A program made the position numbers and the translations under genes. Under the pieces are notes generated by a model, which was not told the DNA's origin, searched no databases, and saw nothing but the letters and a program-made list of their open reading frames with translations. A stretch of DNA of 64,000 nt, taken from Ferranicluibacter quercicola (lineage in GTDB: Bacteria; Pseudomonadota; Alphaproteobacteria; Rhizobiales; Rhizobiaceae). The DNA lies in NCBI RefSeq assembly GCF_021168455.1, contig NZ_JAJOZR010000004.1:62001-126000 (forward strand), in the 5' to 3' direction. Positions 17,279 to 25,731 of the stretch are shown here, one piece after another. The stretch's first letter is position 1, and the number at the start of each line of letters is the position of its first letter.

Positions 17279-17298
17279 CCAGCAGTTCCGAATACATC
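17270..17298 (+). promoter_or_regulatory. candidate promoter of tRNA-Val
   Basis: TTGCGG (17270-17275), a 17-base spacer and TACATC (17293-17298). The start would be near 17305, about 11 bases before the tRNA. The -10 is weak. Confidence 0.45.
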
Positions 17299-17315
17299 AC
17301 GCCCACCAACACGGC

Positions 17316-17391
17316 GGGCGATTAGCTCAGTTGGTAGAGCGCCTCGTTTACACCGAGGATGTCGGCGGTTCGAGTCCGTCATCGCCCACCA
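17316..17391 (+). tRNA. tRNA-Val (anticodon TAC)
   Basis: A 76-nucleotide cloverleaf with encoded CCA. The acceptor stem GGGCGAT pairs with ATCGCCC, discriminator A. The anticodon stem-loop is CCTCGTTTACACCGAGG with TAC at the anticodon, and the T arm has GGTTCGAGTCC. It reads GUA/GUG valine codons. Confidence 0.97.
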
Positions 17392-17536
17392 TTTTCTCCC
17401 CGCCTCGAATTCATCCCGGTTTGTCATCGCGACATGCGCTTCACCGGCGCATCGGTTTCGAACGCGTATGCCGCACGCCCTGCCCGTCTCCGATGGAAAC
17501 GACCGACGCGCGTCTGCGCGCGCCGGTCTTGTCGTG

Positions 17537-19141
17537 TCATGCTGCCGTGTAGGCGGCGCTGAGCAGCGTTTGCGTATAGGCCTGACGCGGGGCTGCAAAC
17601 AGCGCCTCGGTGTCGCCTTCTTCCACGATCTGCCCGTCCTTCATGACGATGACGTAGTCGGCCATGGCCTTGATGACGGCGAGGTCATGGCTGATGAAGA
17701 CGTAGGACAGTCCATGGGCATCCTGCAGGTGGCGCAGGAGGTCGATGATCTGTCCCTGCACCGAGCGATCGAGCGCCGACGTCGGCTCGTCGAGGATGAC
17801 GAGGCGAGGTTTGAGAATCATCGCCCGCGCTATGGCGATACGCTGCCGCTGGCCGCCGGAGAACTCGTGCGGATAGCGGTTGCGCGCCTGGGGATCGAGA
17901 CCGACCTCCTTCAGCGCCGCGATGGCGCGCTTGTCGCGATCGGCACGGGTGAGCGTCGGCTCGTGGACATAGAGACCTTCGGTGATGATCTCGCCGACCG
18001 TCTGGCGGGGCGAGAGCGAGCCGAACGGATCCTGAAACACCAGCTGCATCTCCCGCCGGAGCGGGCGCATCGCCTTCCTGTCGAAGCCGGAAATATCCTG
18101 TCCGTCGAAGCGGATGATGCCTGTGGCGGGCACGAGCTGCAGCAGCGCGCGCCCGAGCGTCGACTTTCCCGAGCCCGATTCGCCGACGACACCGATGGTC
18201 TGCCCTTCCCGCAGCCGGATGCTCACTTTGTCCACGGCACGGAAGGTGCCGGAGCGTTTGGCGAAGAGGCCGCCACCCGTCGCGTAATCGACGGAGACGC
18301 GCTGTCCGTCGAGCAGAATCGGGGCGGAGGTCGGGACTGGCGGCTTCTCGCCGCGCGGCTCGGCATCCAGCAGCATCTTCGTGTAGTCGGCCTGCGGGCG
18401 CTCGAAGATGTCCGCCGTCAGCCCCTGCTCCACCACCTCGCCCCGCCGCATCACGACCACACGGTCGGCGACGTGGCGCACCACGCCGAGATCATGGGTG
18501 ATGAGAACAACGGCCATGCCGAATCGCGTCTGTAGCGACTGGAGGAGATCGAGGATCTGAGCCTGGATCGTCACGTCGAGAGCGGTCGTCGGCTCGTCGG
18601 CGATCAGGATGTCGGGATCGTTGGCGAGCGCCATGGCGATCATGACGCGCTGGCGCTGGCCACCGGAGAGTTCGTGCGGGTAGCTGTCGATGCGCCGCTT
18701 GGGGTCGGGAATGCCGACGAGATCCAGGAGTTCGAGCACGCGCGCCCGCGCCTGCCGGAAGCTGCCGCCACGGTGGTGCACGATCGGCTCGGAAATCTGC
18801 CGGCCGATGGTGTAGAGCGGATCGAGCGAGCTCATCGGTTCCTGGAAGATCATCGTGATCTTCGCACCCCGCACCGCGTTCAGCGCCTTGACCGGCAGGC
18901 CGATCAGGTCCTGCCCGCGATAGGCCGCCCGGCCCGTCACGCGGCCGTTCGCCGCCAAGAGCCCCATGATGCCCATCATCGTCTGGCTCTTGCCGGAGCC
19001 GCTCTCGCCGACGACGGCGAGCGTTTCGCCGGCGCGCACGTCGAGATCGATGCCCTTGACCGCCTCGACCGGCCCGTCCGGCGTCTCGAATGTCACCTTG
19101 AGATCGCGAACGTCGAGAATGATGTCTTTTGGTTCCGGCAT
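17537..19141 (-). CDS. peptide ABC transporter, double ATP-binding protein (YejF/OppDF type)
   Basis: Cytoplasmic ATPase of 534 residues with two ABC domains in one chain, driving import through the two permeases encoded just upstream. Each half has a Walker A (GESGSGKSQT near residue 45; GESGSGKSTL near 325), an LSGGQRQR/FSGGQRQR signature and a Walker B (ILIADEPTTALD; LVILDEPTSALD). The start is the ATG at 19141 (MPEPKDIILDVRDLKVTF), immediately after the OppC-type stop. Peptide specificity is inferred from the family and neighbours. Confidence 0.92.
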   Translation of the reverse strand: MPEPKDIILDVRDLKVTFETPDGPVEAVKGIDLDVRAGETLAVVGESGSGKSQTMMGIMGLLAANGRVTGRAAYRGQDLIGLPVKALNAVRGAKITMIFQEPMSSLDPLYTIGRQISEPIVHHRGGSFRQARARVLELLDLVGIPDPKRRIDSYPHELSGGQRQRVMIAMALANDPDILIADEPTTALDVTIQAQILDLLQSLQTRFGMAVVLITHDLGVVRHVADRVVVMRRGEVVEQGLTADIFERPQADYTKMLLDAEPRGEKPPVPTSAPILLDGQRVSVDYATGGGLFAKRSGTFRAVDKVSIRLREGQTIGVVGESGSGKSTLGRALLQLVPATGIIRFDGQDISGFDRKAMRPLRREMQLVFQDPFGSLSPRQTVGEIITEGLYVHEPTLTRADRDKRAIAALKEVGLDPQARNRYPHEFSGGQRQRIAIARAMILKPRLVILDEPTSALDRSVQGQIIDLLRHLQDAHGLSYVFISHDLAVIKAMADYVIVMKDGQIVEEGDTEALFAAPRQAYTQTLLSAAYTAA

Positions 19142-19142
19142 G

Positions 19143-20273
19143 TCAGCGGTCCCTCGGATCGAGTGCATCGCGCAACCCGTCGCCCACGAAATTCAGCGAG
19201 AACAGCGTGAGGACGAAGAAGATGGCGGGAAAGATGAGAAGCCAGGGCGCCGACTGGATGTTGTTCGCCCCTTCCGAGATCAGCGCGCCCCAGCTCGTCA
19301 GCGGCGCCTGCACGCCGAGGCCGAGGAAGGAAAGGAAGCTTTCGAGCAGGATGACCTTGGGAACCACGACGGTGACGAAGACGACCACCGGGCCGATGGT
19401 GTTGGGCACGACGTGGCGGCGGATGATCTGCCAGTCGGTCAACCCCAGCGCCTGGGCGGCAGCCACGAACTCCCGGCGCTTCAGCGCCAGCGTCTGGCCA
19501 CGCACGATTCGCGCCATATCCAGCCATTCCACCGCGCCGATGACGAGGAAGATGAGAATGAAGGAGCGGCCGAAGAAGACCACGAGCACCACGACGAGAA
19601 AGACGAAGGGCAGCGAATAGAGAATCTCGACGAACCGCATCATGACGTTGTCGACCCGGCCGCCGAGATAGCCCGACGTCGCGCCGTAGAGCACGCCGAT
19701 GCCGAGCGAGACGAGGCTGGCAAGCAGGCCGACGGCGAGCGAGATCTGGCCGCCCAGCATGACGCGCGCGACAAGGTCGCGGCCGTTCGAATCCGTGCCG
19801 AACAGGAAGTACTCGCGCGACACGCGCCCCTCGATCACGATCGTCCGGCCGTCATCGCGCGTTTCCGTGACCTTGGTGTCGTCGAATTCGTTGGCGCGGT
19901 CGATATAGCGGGTCGTGCGCGGATCGATCGCCGCGTCGGAGGTAAGGGTCGCGGTGAAGGTCTGCCCCTCGACCTCGAAGGCCTGAAGCGTGACACGGGC
20001 CCGCGCCGCTGCCGCGGAGATCGCGCCCTGCAGGCTGTCGGCACCGGGTCGGGGCTCGAGGCTCGGCGGCACCGAGACATAGGAGGGAAAGACCTGATCG
20101 TAGCTGTGGCTGATGAACAGCGGCCCGAGAAACGAGAACAGGGCGACCAGAATCAGCACGACGCTGCCGGCCATGGCCGCGCGGTTGCGCCGGAAGCGCG
20201 TTGCGGCAAGCTGGAACAGGCTGCGGCTGGCCGCTTCCGGCAGAACCGCCGGCATTTGGGCAAGATCACTCAT
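19143..20273 (-). CDS. peptide ABC transporter permease (OppC/YejE type)
   Basis: Inner-membrane permease, 376 residues. After a first transmembrane helix (about residues 30-55) comes a roughly 110-residue non-cytoplasmic insert, then the five-helix permease core, with the EAA-type loop at REFVAAAQALGLTDWQIIRRHVVPN. The insert is the OppC_N feature that makes this family longer than simple permeases. The ATG at 20273 overlaps the OppB-type gene by 8 bases (ATGAGTGA), indicating translational coupling. Confidence 0.92.
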   Translation of the reverse strand: MSDLAQMPAVLPEAASRSLFQLAATRFRRNRAAMAGSVVLILVALFSFLGPLFISHSYDQVFPSYVSVPPSLEPRPGADSLQGAISAAAARARVTLQAFEVEGQTFTATLTSDAAIDPRTTRYIDRANEFDDTKVTETRDDGRTIVIEGRVSREYFLFGTDSNGRDLVARVMLGGQISLAVGLLASLVSLGIGVLYGATSGYLGGRVDNVMMRFVEILYSLPFVFLVVVLVVFFGRSFILIFLVIGAVEWLDMARIVRGQTLALKRREFVAAAQALGLTDWQIIRRHVVPNTIGPVVVFVTVVVPKVILLESFLSFLGLGVQAPLTSWGALISEGANNIQSAPWLLIFPAIFFVLTLFSLNFVGDGLRDALDPRDR

Positions 20274-21189
20274 GGCGAACCCTCGGATCGAGCAGGCCGT
20301 AGAGAATATCGACCACAAGGTTGAAGACGATGACGAAGACCGCGATCAGCACCACCGTGCCCATGACCAGCGTGTAATCGCGGTTGATGGCGCCGAGCAC
20401 GAAGAAGCGGCCGACACCGGGAATGGTGAAGAGCGTTTCTATGACGGCCGATCCCGTGAGAAGAGCTGCGGCGCAGGGCGCAAGGTAGGAGACGACCGGC
20501 AGCATGGCGGCCCGCATGGCATGCGTTACCACCACGGTCCGCGCCGGCAGGCCGTAGGCGCGCGCGGTGCGGATATGGTCGGTGTGCAGCGCCTCGATCA
20601 TCGCGCCACGCGTCAGGCGCGCAAAGACCGCCAGCTGGGGAAGCGCGAGCGCGATCATCGGCAGGATCAGAAATCGCAGCGAACCATCGCCCCAGCCGCC
20701 GGCCGGCAGCCAGGACAGGGTGACGGCGAAGACCAGCGTCAGCACCGGGCCGACGACGAAGTTCGGCACCGTGACGCCAACCGTCGACAGGGTCATGATG
20801 GCGACGTCGAGAAAGCTGTTCTGCCGCAGGGCGGCGAAGGTGCCCGCGGCAACGCCGCCCACCAGCGCCACGCCCAGCGCCCAGAGGCCGAGCTCGATCG
20901 AATAGGGCAGTCCCATGCCGATCAGCTGATCGACCGTGTTGTCGCGGTAGATGTAGCTCGGGCCGAAATCGCCGCGAACGACGTTGCCGAGATAGCGCAG
21001 ATATTGCTGCCACAGCGGCAGATCCAGCCCATAGGCCTTGTTGATATTGGCCATGGTCTGGGGCGAGAGCGGACGTTCGAGATTGAACGGACCGCCAGGG
21101 GCAAACCGCATCAGGAAGAACGAGATCGTGACGACGATGAAGAGGGTCGGCACGGCGCTCGCCAGGCGGCGAAGAACGAAGGATAACAT
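20266..21189 (-). CDS. peptide ABC transporter permease (OppB/YejB type)
   Basis: Inner-membrane permease, 307 residues. It shows the typical N-terminus (MLSFVLRRLASAVPTLFIVVTISFFLMRFAPGGPF), a periplasmic loop with NINKAYGLDLPLWQQYLRYL, and the EAA-type loop (ALHTDHIRTARAYGLPARTVVVTHAMR). The ATG at 21189 has GGAG 8 bases upstream. The in-frame ATG four codons earlier overlaps that site and is less likely. Confidence 0.92.
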   Translation of the reverse strand: MLSFVLRRLASAVPTLFIVVTISFFLMRFAPGGPFNLERPLSPQTMANINKAYGLDLPLWQQYLRYLGNVVRGDFGPSYIYRDNTVDQLIGMGLPYSIELGLWALGVALVGGVAAGTFAALRQNSFLDVAIMTLSTVGVTVPNFVVGPVLTLVFAVTLSWLPAGGWGDGSLRFLILPMIALALPQLAVFARLTRGAMIEALHTDHIRTARAYGLPARTVVVTHAMRAAMLPVVSYLAPCAAALLTGSAVIETLFTIPGVGRFFVLGAINRDYTLVMGTVVLIAVFVIVFNLVVDILYGLLDPRVRHE

Positions 21190-21352
21190 GGCCGTCTCCA
21201 TGGGAGGGCGGGAGGCACGATGGATTTTGCGGGGAACGATGAGGCCAGCGGTCTTGCGATGGCTGCCCTATCCGTAACCGTCGGTGGCGGGCAAACAGGG
21301 GGACGCGCGATGCCGGGCATCTCATGGCCAGGCCATCGTCATTCCGCGGATG

Positions 21353-21384
21353 GGGAGCCGTCGCCCCGCGGGCGGGCGGCTCCC
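21353..21384 (-). promoter_or_regulatory. intercistronic hairpin between the binding-protein and permease genes
   Basis: On minus, GGGAGCCG (21384-21377) and CGGCTCCC (21360-21353) form an 8-base-pair GC-rich stem with a GC-rich loop and no T-run. It sits just after the oligopeptide-binding protein stop. Such structures commonly protect the abundant binding-protein mRNA and lower expression of the permease genes. Confidence 0.5.
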
Positions 21385-21398
21385 AAGACCTGCAACGC

Positions 21399-23009
21399 TT
21401 ACTCGGCGAGGCTCAGGAATCGGCTCGGGTGTTCGTTGTTGGCGTTGTCGATCCAGCCCTTGACCTTCTTGGACACGAGCCACAGCTCGTTCTGGTAGAG
21501 CAGCGGCGCCACGGGCTGCTCCTTCATCAGGATCGTCTCGGCTTCGTGCAGCAGCTTTGCGCGGGCTGCGAGGTCCGTCTCGTCGTTCGACTTCGCCATG
21601 AGCGCGTCGTAATCGGCATTGCTCCACTTGGCATAGTTGAAGGTGACGTTGCTGGTCGTGTTCATGGCGAGGAAGTTTTCCGGATCGCCGTAGTCCGCCG
21701 TCCATCCGGCGCGGGCGACGGAGAATTTGCCGCCTTCCTGCAGGTAGGCGTAGTGCGAGGAAACGTCGAGATTGACCATGGTCACCTTGGCGTTGAACGC
21801 GGTCTTCCACATATCGGCGACGGCCGTCGCGACCCGCTCGTGATTGGGGTTGGTGTTGTAGCGGATCTCGATCTCGAGCGGCTTGCCGCCCTCGCCGTAT
21901 CCGGCCTCCTTCAGGAGCGCCAGGGCGTCGTCCTCGCGGTCGAGCTGGCTCTTGGTCGCGAAATCGGCCGCGGACGGTGTGCCATAGCCCGGCAGACCCG
22001 GGGGAACGAAGGCATAGGCCGGCTGCTGCGAGCCGCTGTAGATTTCCTTGGCGAGGAAGTCGCGGTCGATGCCCATGGAGAGCGCACGGCGCACGCGGAC
22101 GTCGTCCATCGGCGCGGTGCGCGTGTCGAACACATAGTAGTAGGTCGCGAGCGCCGGCGAGATATGCACCTCGTCACCGACCTGCGCCTTCAGCCGCGCG
22201 ATCTGGTCGGCGGAGAAATTGTAGTTCACGTGCAGCTCGCCCGCCTCGTAGCGGCGTACGGCCGCGGCCTGATCCTCGAGCGGATAGAAGACCACCTTGT
22301 CGAGCTTGATGTTGGCGGCGTCCCAGTGCTGCTCGTTCTTGCTCAGCGTCAGGTGATCGTTGGCGACGTGCTCGGTCAGCTTGAACCCGCCGTTTGACAC
22401 CATGATGCCCGGCTTGACGAAATCCGTGCCGTTCTTCTCGAAGCTCGCCTTGGAAACCGGCAGCGCCGTCTGGTGGGCAAGGAGCTCGAGGAAGTAGGGT
22501 GTCGGCCGTTCGAGCGTGATCTCCAGCGTCTTCGCGTCGATCGCCTTCACGCCCAATTCGTCGAGGGGCGCGCCGCTCTTGTTGATCTTTTCGGCATTCT
22601 TGATCGGGTAGAGAATGTTGGCATAGCCGGCCGCCGTCTTCGGATCCTCGATGCGCTTCAGCGAGAAGACGAAGTCCTCCGCCGTCACCGGTGATCCGTC
22701 CGACCAATTGCCGTTTTCGCGCAGCTTGAAGGTATAGACCTTGCCGTCGTCCGAAACGGTCCAGCTTTCGGCCGCGCCCGGCACGATCTCGCCCTTGGCG
22801 TCATGGATCGTCAGGCCCTCGTAGAGATCCTTGAGAATGAAGGCTTCGATATTGATCGACGTATGGGCCTGATCGAGCGTCTGCGGTTCGCCGGCATTGC
22901 CACGGTTCAGCACGGCCTCGGCCAGCGCCGGGCTGGCGCAAAGCAGCAGCGAGCCGATCAGGGCGGCGCGGCGCAGGTTTTGTGTCACAGCAGTCAGGGG
23001 TGCGGTCAT
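21399..23009 (-). CDS. peptide ABC transporter substrate-binding protein (OppA-like, SBP family 5)
   Basis: Periplasmic binding protein of 536 residues for oligopeptide uptake. It has a signal peptide (about residues 1-30, ending ASPALA), then the family 5 pattern NRGNAGEPQTLDQAHTSINIEAFILKDLYEGL, the NWSDGSPVTAEDFVFSLKR motif and the distal DYGDPENFLAM motif. The start at 23009 follows GGAGATCAACG. It is the first gene of the four-gene transporter operon. The exact ligand cannot be told from sequence. Confidence 0.92.
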   Translation of the reverse strand: MTAPLTAVTQNLRRAALIGSLLLCASPALAEAVLNRGNAGEPQTLDQAHTSINIEAFILKDLYEGLTIHDAKGEIVPGAAESWTVSDDGKVYTFKLRENGNWSDGSPVTAEDFVFSLKRIEDPKTAAGYANILYPIKNAEKINKSGAPLDELGVKAIDAKTLEITLERPTPYFLELLAHQTALPVSKASFEKNGTDFVKPGIMVSNGGFKLTEHVANDHLTLSKNEQHWDAANIKLDKVVFYPLEDQAAAVRRYEAGELHVNYNFSADQIARLKAQVGDEVHISPALATYYYVFDTRTAPMDDVRVRRALSMGIDRDFLAKEIYSGSQQPAYAFVPPGLPGYGTPSAADFATKSQLDREDDALALLKEAGYGEGGKPLEIEIRYNTNPNHERVATAVADMWKTAFNAKVTMVNLDVSSHYAYLQEGGKFSVARAGWTADYGDPENFLAMNTTSNVTFNYAKWSNADYDALMAKSNDETDLAARAKLLHEAETILMKEQPVAPLLYQNELWLVSKKVKGWIDNANNEHPSRFLSLAE

Positions 23010-23437
23010 CGTTGATCTCCTTGCCTGTTTGCGCCATTGCGGTGGCGCTAAAGCGTCAACAGAGGTGAAAACGCGGGCAAAGGCAACCCTGATCCGGCGG
23101 TCGATCCACATGCACGAAGCAAGGGAAATCTCCTGGTTACCGTTCTGACGGTTGCAGGATTCCGTTGCATGAGAGATGTCTTTCTTATCGTCCTGCCTCG
23201 CTCCGACGCCGATATTCAGGTCCAAAGATACGCTCGCACCTTACGTCAAAGGTAATCTGCCGCGATTACGAGGGCGCATTGCTAATTGTGCACCTTCACC
23301 GAACAGAAAGATGCGACAGCCGGTGGTTGCTGCCGCATCGTTTGAGACCGTCGTTCGTCCCATGGATGTCACGACACCGAATTCGTCCCATGGATGTCAC
23401 GACACCGAAGCTGTGGGCAAGTGCCGATCGCGGGCGC
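23010..23437. other. intergenic region upstream of the peptide transporter
   Basis: About 430 bases holding the transporter promoter region and a perfect tandem duplication (listed separately). I see no convincing gene. Confidence 0.45.
23354..23409. repeat. perfect tandem duplication, 2 x 28 bases
   Basis: Two identical adjacent 28-base copies at 23354-23381 and 23382-23409, each containing TCCCATGGATGTCACGAC. The unit is not a multiple of three and lies in non-coding sequence just past the end of the 52-residue proline-rich ORF. It looks like a recent replication slippage event. Confidence 0.9.
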
Positions 23438-23596
23438 TCACACGGAGAGCGGTGGCGCGTCGTTCTCGTCGGGATTGGGATTCGGCGTTTCGTCGGGCAG
23501 ACGATCCGGTTCCGGTTCGGTGATCGGCGGCATGGGTGTGGGGATCGGCGGATTACCGGGAACCGGCGTCGGAATGGGATCGGGCACGTTGGACAT
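23438..23596 (-). CDS. 52-residue proline-rich small protein
   Basis: A small ORF (MSNVPDPIPTPVPGNPPIPT..., ending NDAPPLSV) with an ideal ribosome site GAGAGGAG six bases before the ATG at 23596. Proline makes up over a third of the residues, and acidic residues (PEPD, DETPNPNPDEND) dominate the second half, so it is probably disordered and acidic. It has no signal peptide or membrane segment. Short Pro/Asp-rich proteins of this kind occur in rhizobia, but I know no function. The excellent ribosome site and codon use argue that it is translated. Confidence 0.75.
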   Translation of the reverse strand: MSNVPDPIPTPVPGNPPIPTPMPPITEPEPDRLPDETPNPNPDENDAPPLSV

Positions 23597-23638
23597 GATA
23601 TCTCCTCTCGGTATGGATCTGCCAGGCTATTCGCGGGC

Positions 23639-24058
23639 CTATCGGTGAATCTCGGCCTGCCGCATCGGCATGCTGTCGATCTCGGCGAAAATCACATCGG
23701 GATCGACCACGTCGTCGTACCGGCTCTTTACGTGGCCATCCTTGCCGACCAGCACCAGGGCGAAGGCGCCGGGTGCGCAGCCCAGGTCCTTGCGCAGCGT
23801 ATGGGCCTGGGGCACGAAGTCCGAGCCGAAGGCGGGACGTACCTCGTTGTTATCGACCGTGAAGATGGCAAGGTCACGCTGTCGAAGTGCGTCCGTATCC
23901 GCCCGCAAGGCACCAAGCTGGGCATCGGACTTGAGGCGGGCGGGGTCGGAGAAGATCACGATCACGCGTTTCTCCCACTGCAGATCATGCAGGTTTCCGG
24001 ACGTTTCCTCCGGATGCGGGCCAACGCCGAAAATTTCGGTCATCAGGGATTTCAGCAT
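23639..24058 (-). CDS. DUF4174 domain protein (thioredoxin-like fold)
   Basis: A 139-residue protein covering the DUF4174 pattern: NLHDLQWEKRVIVIFSDPARLKSDAQLGALRADTDALRQRDLAIFTV, LVLVGKDGHVKSRYDDVV and the C-terminal AEIDSMPMRQAEI. The family resembles thioredoxins in fold but has no CxxC here, so a redox role is doubtful. No signal peptide is obvious at the chosen start (ATG 24058 after CAGGAGACGATC). Function unknown. Confidence 0.85.
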   Translation of the reverse strand: MLKSLMTEIFGVGPHPEETSGNLHDLQWEKRVIVIFSDPARLKSDAQLGALRADTDALRQRDLAIFTVDNNEVRPAFGSDFVPQAHTLRKDLGCAPGAFALVLVGKDGHVKSRYDDVVDPDVIFAEIDSMPMRQAEIHR

Positions 24059-24082
24059 GATCGTCTCCTGTCGTGTGCATCG

Positions 24083-24361
24083 TCAGTCGAAGGACGCGCC
24101 GCTGGCACCGAGCCGTTCGCGCGCCAATTGGCGGATTGCCGCCTCCGCCACATCGCGGTCCCAGCCGGAGGACTCCGCCTGCTTGATCAGTTCCTGCAAT
24201 TCTCGCGGAAGTTCGGCGCCGGCGGCAGAGCCCACGCTCACCTCGCCACTCGCGTTTATCGCTTCGAAGGCCTCGTTCAGCGCGACTTGGCACGCATCGA
24301 CGTCCTTGCTGCCCTCCATCGTTCCATGCCCGAACGTCCTTGGTTCGACATTGCTGCTCAT
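24083..24361 (-). CDS. hypothetical protein, 92 residues
   Basis: Small acidic protein (MSSNVEPRTFGHGTMEGSKDV...). The start at 24361 is favoured because GGGAGG lies 8 bases upstream; an ATG three codons earlier is in frame. The C-terminal half (ELPRELQELIKQAESSGWDRDVAEAAIRQLARERLG) looks helical and UBA-like in length, but I recognise no family. It lies 24 bases upstream of the DUF4174 gene on the same strand, so the two are probably co-transcribed. Confidence 0.65.
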   Translation of the reverse strand: MSSNVEPRTFGHGTMEGSKDVDACQVALNEAFEAINASGEVSVGSAAGAELPRELQELIKQAESSGWDRDVAEAAIRQLARERLGASGASFD

Positions 24362-24800
24362 GGTGTCCATCCTCCCGTGCGCATGGGCACATCGCATGAT
24401 CCTGCGCTACCCTCAACACCCGGATCGGCAGGATGTTCCGTATGACGCCAGGCGTCGCCACTCTTCGCCTCCGAAAGCGGCGACGGCGTCGCGAAGAGAT
24501 GAGGCTCTGCCGTCTGGCGCCTGTTTCTGCAAAAGTCGTTCGATGTCGGCAATGAAAGGCATCTGCTCGCGGACGTCTCCGATCCGCGCTTTCGTACACG
24601 CAGTTGCCGGCACGCTTGAATGTCACGAAACGGTCATTTCCGCGTCATTGGCCGGGCGTAGTATCCTGTCAGGCGTAGTATCTTTCATGACGCTTTGAAA
24701 AATTCAGCCCGTCTACGATGATTGATAGGTCAGATCTCGGAGTCGCCAGTTCCGATCCGTCCTGTACACTCACATGCCGGGCAAACCCGGGGAGATCTTC
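24362..24800. other. intergenic region, no clear gene
   Basis: About 440 bases between the 92-residue ORF (minus) and the 76-residue ORF (plus). GGCGTAGTATC occurs twice near 24655-24685. Open frames on both strands lack ribosome sites. Confidence 0.4.
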
Positions 24801-25031
24801 ATGCCCACAAGGGATTTCGGTCTTGAGACCGACAGACGCCCGGACGTTCGGCATGCCCTTCGCGGCGGCCACGCGCTGGAGCGCGTCTTCGAGGACCATT
24901 GCACCGCCGGCGCCGAAACGGGTGATGTGGCAGCGGCGCGCAGGATCCACGTCTTCCAGTGCGGCATGATCAGTGAAGCCGCGCTGCAGGATCTCCTGCA
25001 GGACAGCAACCGCCGAAGAAACGATCGCTGA
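24801..25031 (+). CDS. hypothetical protein, 76 residues
   Basis: Short ORF (MPTRDFGLETDRRPDVRHAL...) with a good ribosome site GGGGAGATCTTC before the ATG. It contains a mix of charged residues and one short hydrophobic stretch (IHVFQCGMISEAALQDLLQ). No family recognised. An overlapping minus-strand frame (24669-24950) has no ribosome site and is less likely. Moderate confidence only. Confidence 0.45.
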   Translation: MPTRDFGLETDRRPDVRHALRGGHALERVFEDHCTAGAETGDVAAARRIHVFQCGMISEAALQDLLQDSNRRRNDR

Positions 25032-25123
25032 GGCACGAGCCGTCTGGCAGACCGCCAGTGACGGCCAAAGCCTCGTTGGTAATGTGACAAACGGCCCGGC
25101 GCGAAGCGCGGACCGCGCCCGCC

Positions 25124-25504
25124 TCAGATATCGACCTTTTCCTTTTCCCGCTTCGGCGCGGCGCGCTTCGGCTCTTCGGGCGCCGGCGGCGCATAGGGCG
25201 TTTCGCCCTTCGGCGTGGGAGCCAGAAGGTTCTTCAAGGTCGACAGGCGATCCTTGAGCAGGGGGCGGAACCGTGTTGCGCGGTAGGGCATGTCGGCGGC
25301 GCCGTACCCTTCCGGGCCGTCATCATTGCCGCGGTGGATTTCCTCCAGCTTCACGCCGATGAACTCGCCGTCGATGTAATGGCTGTACGGGCCGACCCAA
25401 CGGATCGTGTAGATCTCGCCTTTGCGGATCAGCTGGTCAATCGAGACGTTCTTGAACTTGTCGTCGATGCAGACGACCTTTTGGCCGACATGGAAATTGT
25501 TCAT
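25124..25504 (-). CDS. conserved hypothetical protein, 126 residues
   Basis: The N-terminal 75 residues (MNNFHVGQKVVCIDDKFKN... GEIYTIRWVGPYSHYIDGEFIGVKLEEIHRG) look like a small beta-rich domain of a type also seen in phage-linked hypothetical proteins. The C-terminal 50 residues are a lysine/proline-rich tail. GGAGGCAGCG precedes the ATG at 25504. Function unknown; it stands alone. Confidence 0.75.
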   Translation of the reverse strand: MNNFHVGQKVVCIDDKFKNVSIDQLIRKGEIYTIRWVGPYSHYIDGEFIGVKLEEIHRGNDDGPEGYGAADMPYRATRFRPLLKDRLSTLKNLLAPTPKGETPYAPPAPEEPKRAAPKREKEKVDI

Positions 25505-25731
25505 CGCTGCCTCCGGCCCGACGGGCCACGCTCGAATGTGAAAAGCCCGCCACGCTTACGCGCTCCGGCTTTCCCTTGCCGTCTGCCTCTCGTCGCCGGC
25601 GTCGCGGCGCGAAGCGTTTCCAGCGACCGTCATCGTGATGGAAGCCGGCATGGTGCACCCCTATAGGGCCTATTGGCGTCCGCCCGCAAGTCCGCAGCAG
25701 GACGGGCGGTGCCGCCGGAGTCTGCACCGCC

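Noticed and set aside
23354..23409. CRISPR-like direct repeats
   Set aside because: The two copies are directly adjacent with no spacer and there are only two. This is a tandem duplication, not an array.
24669..24950. 93-codon minus frame opposite the 76-residue ORF
   Set aside because: No ribosome site; the overlapping plus frame has GGGGAGATCTTC before its ATG and is preferred.
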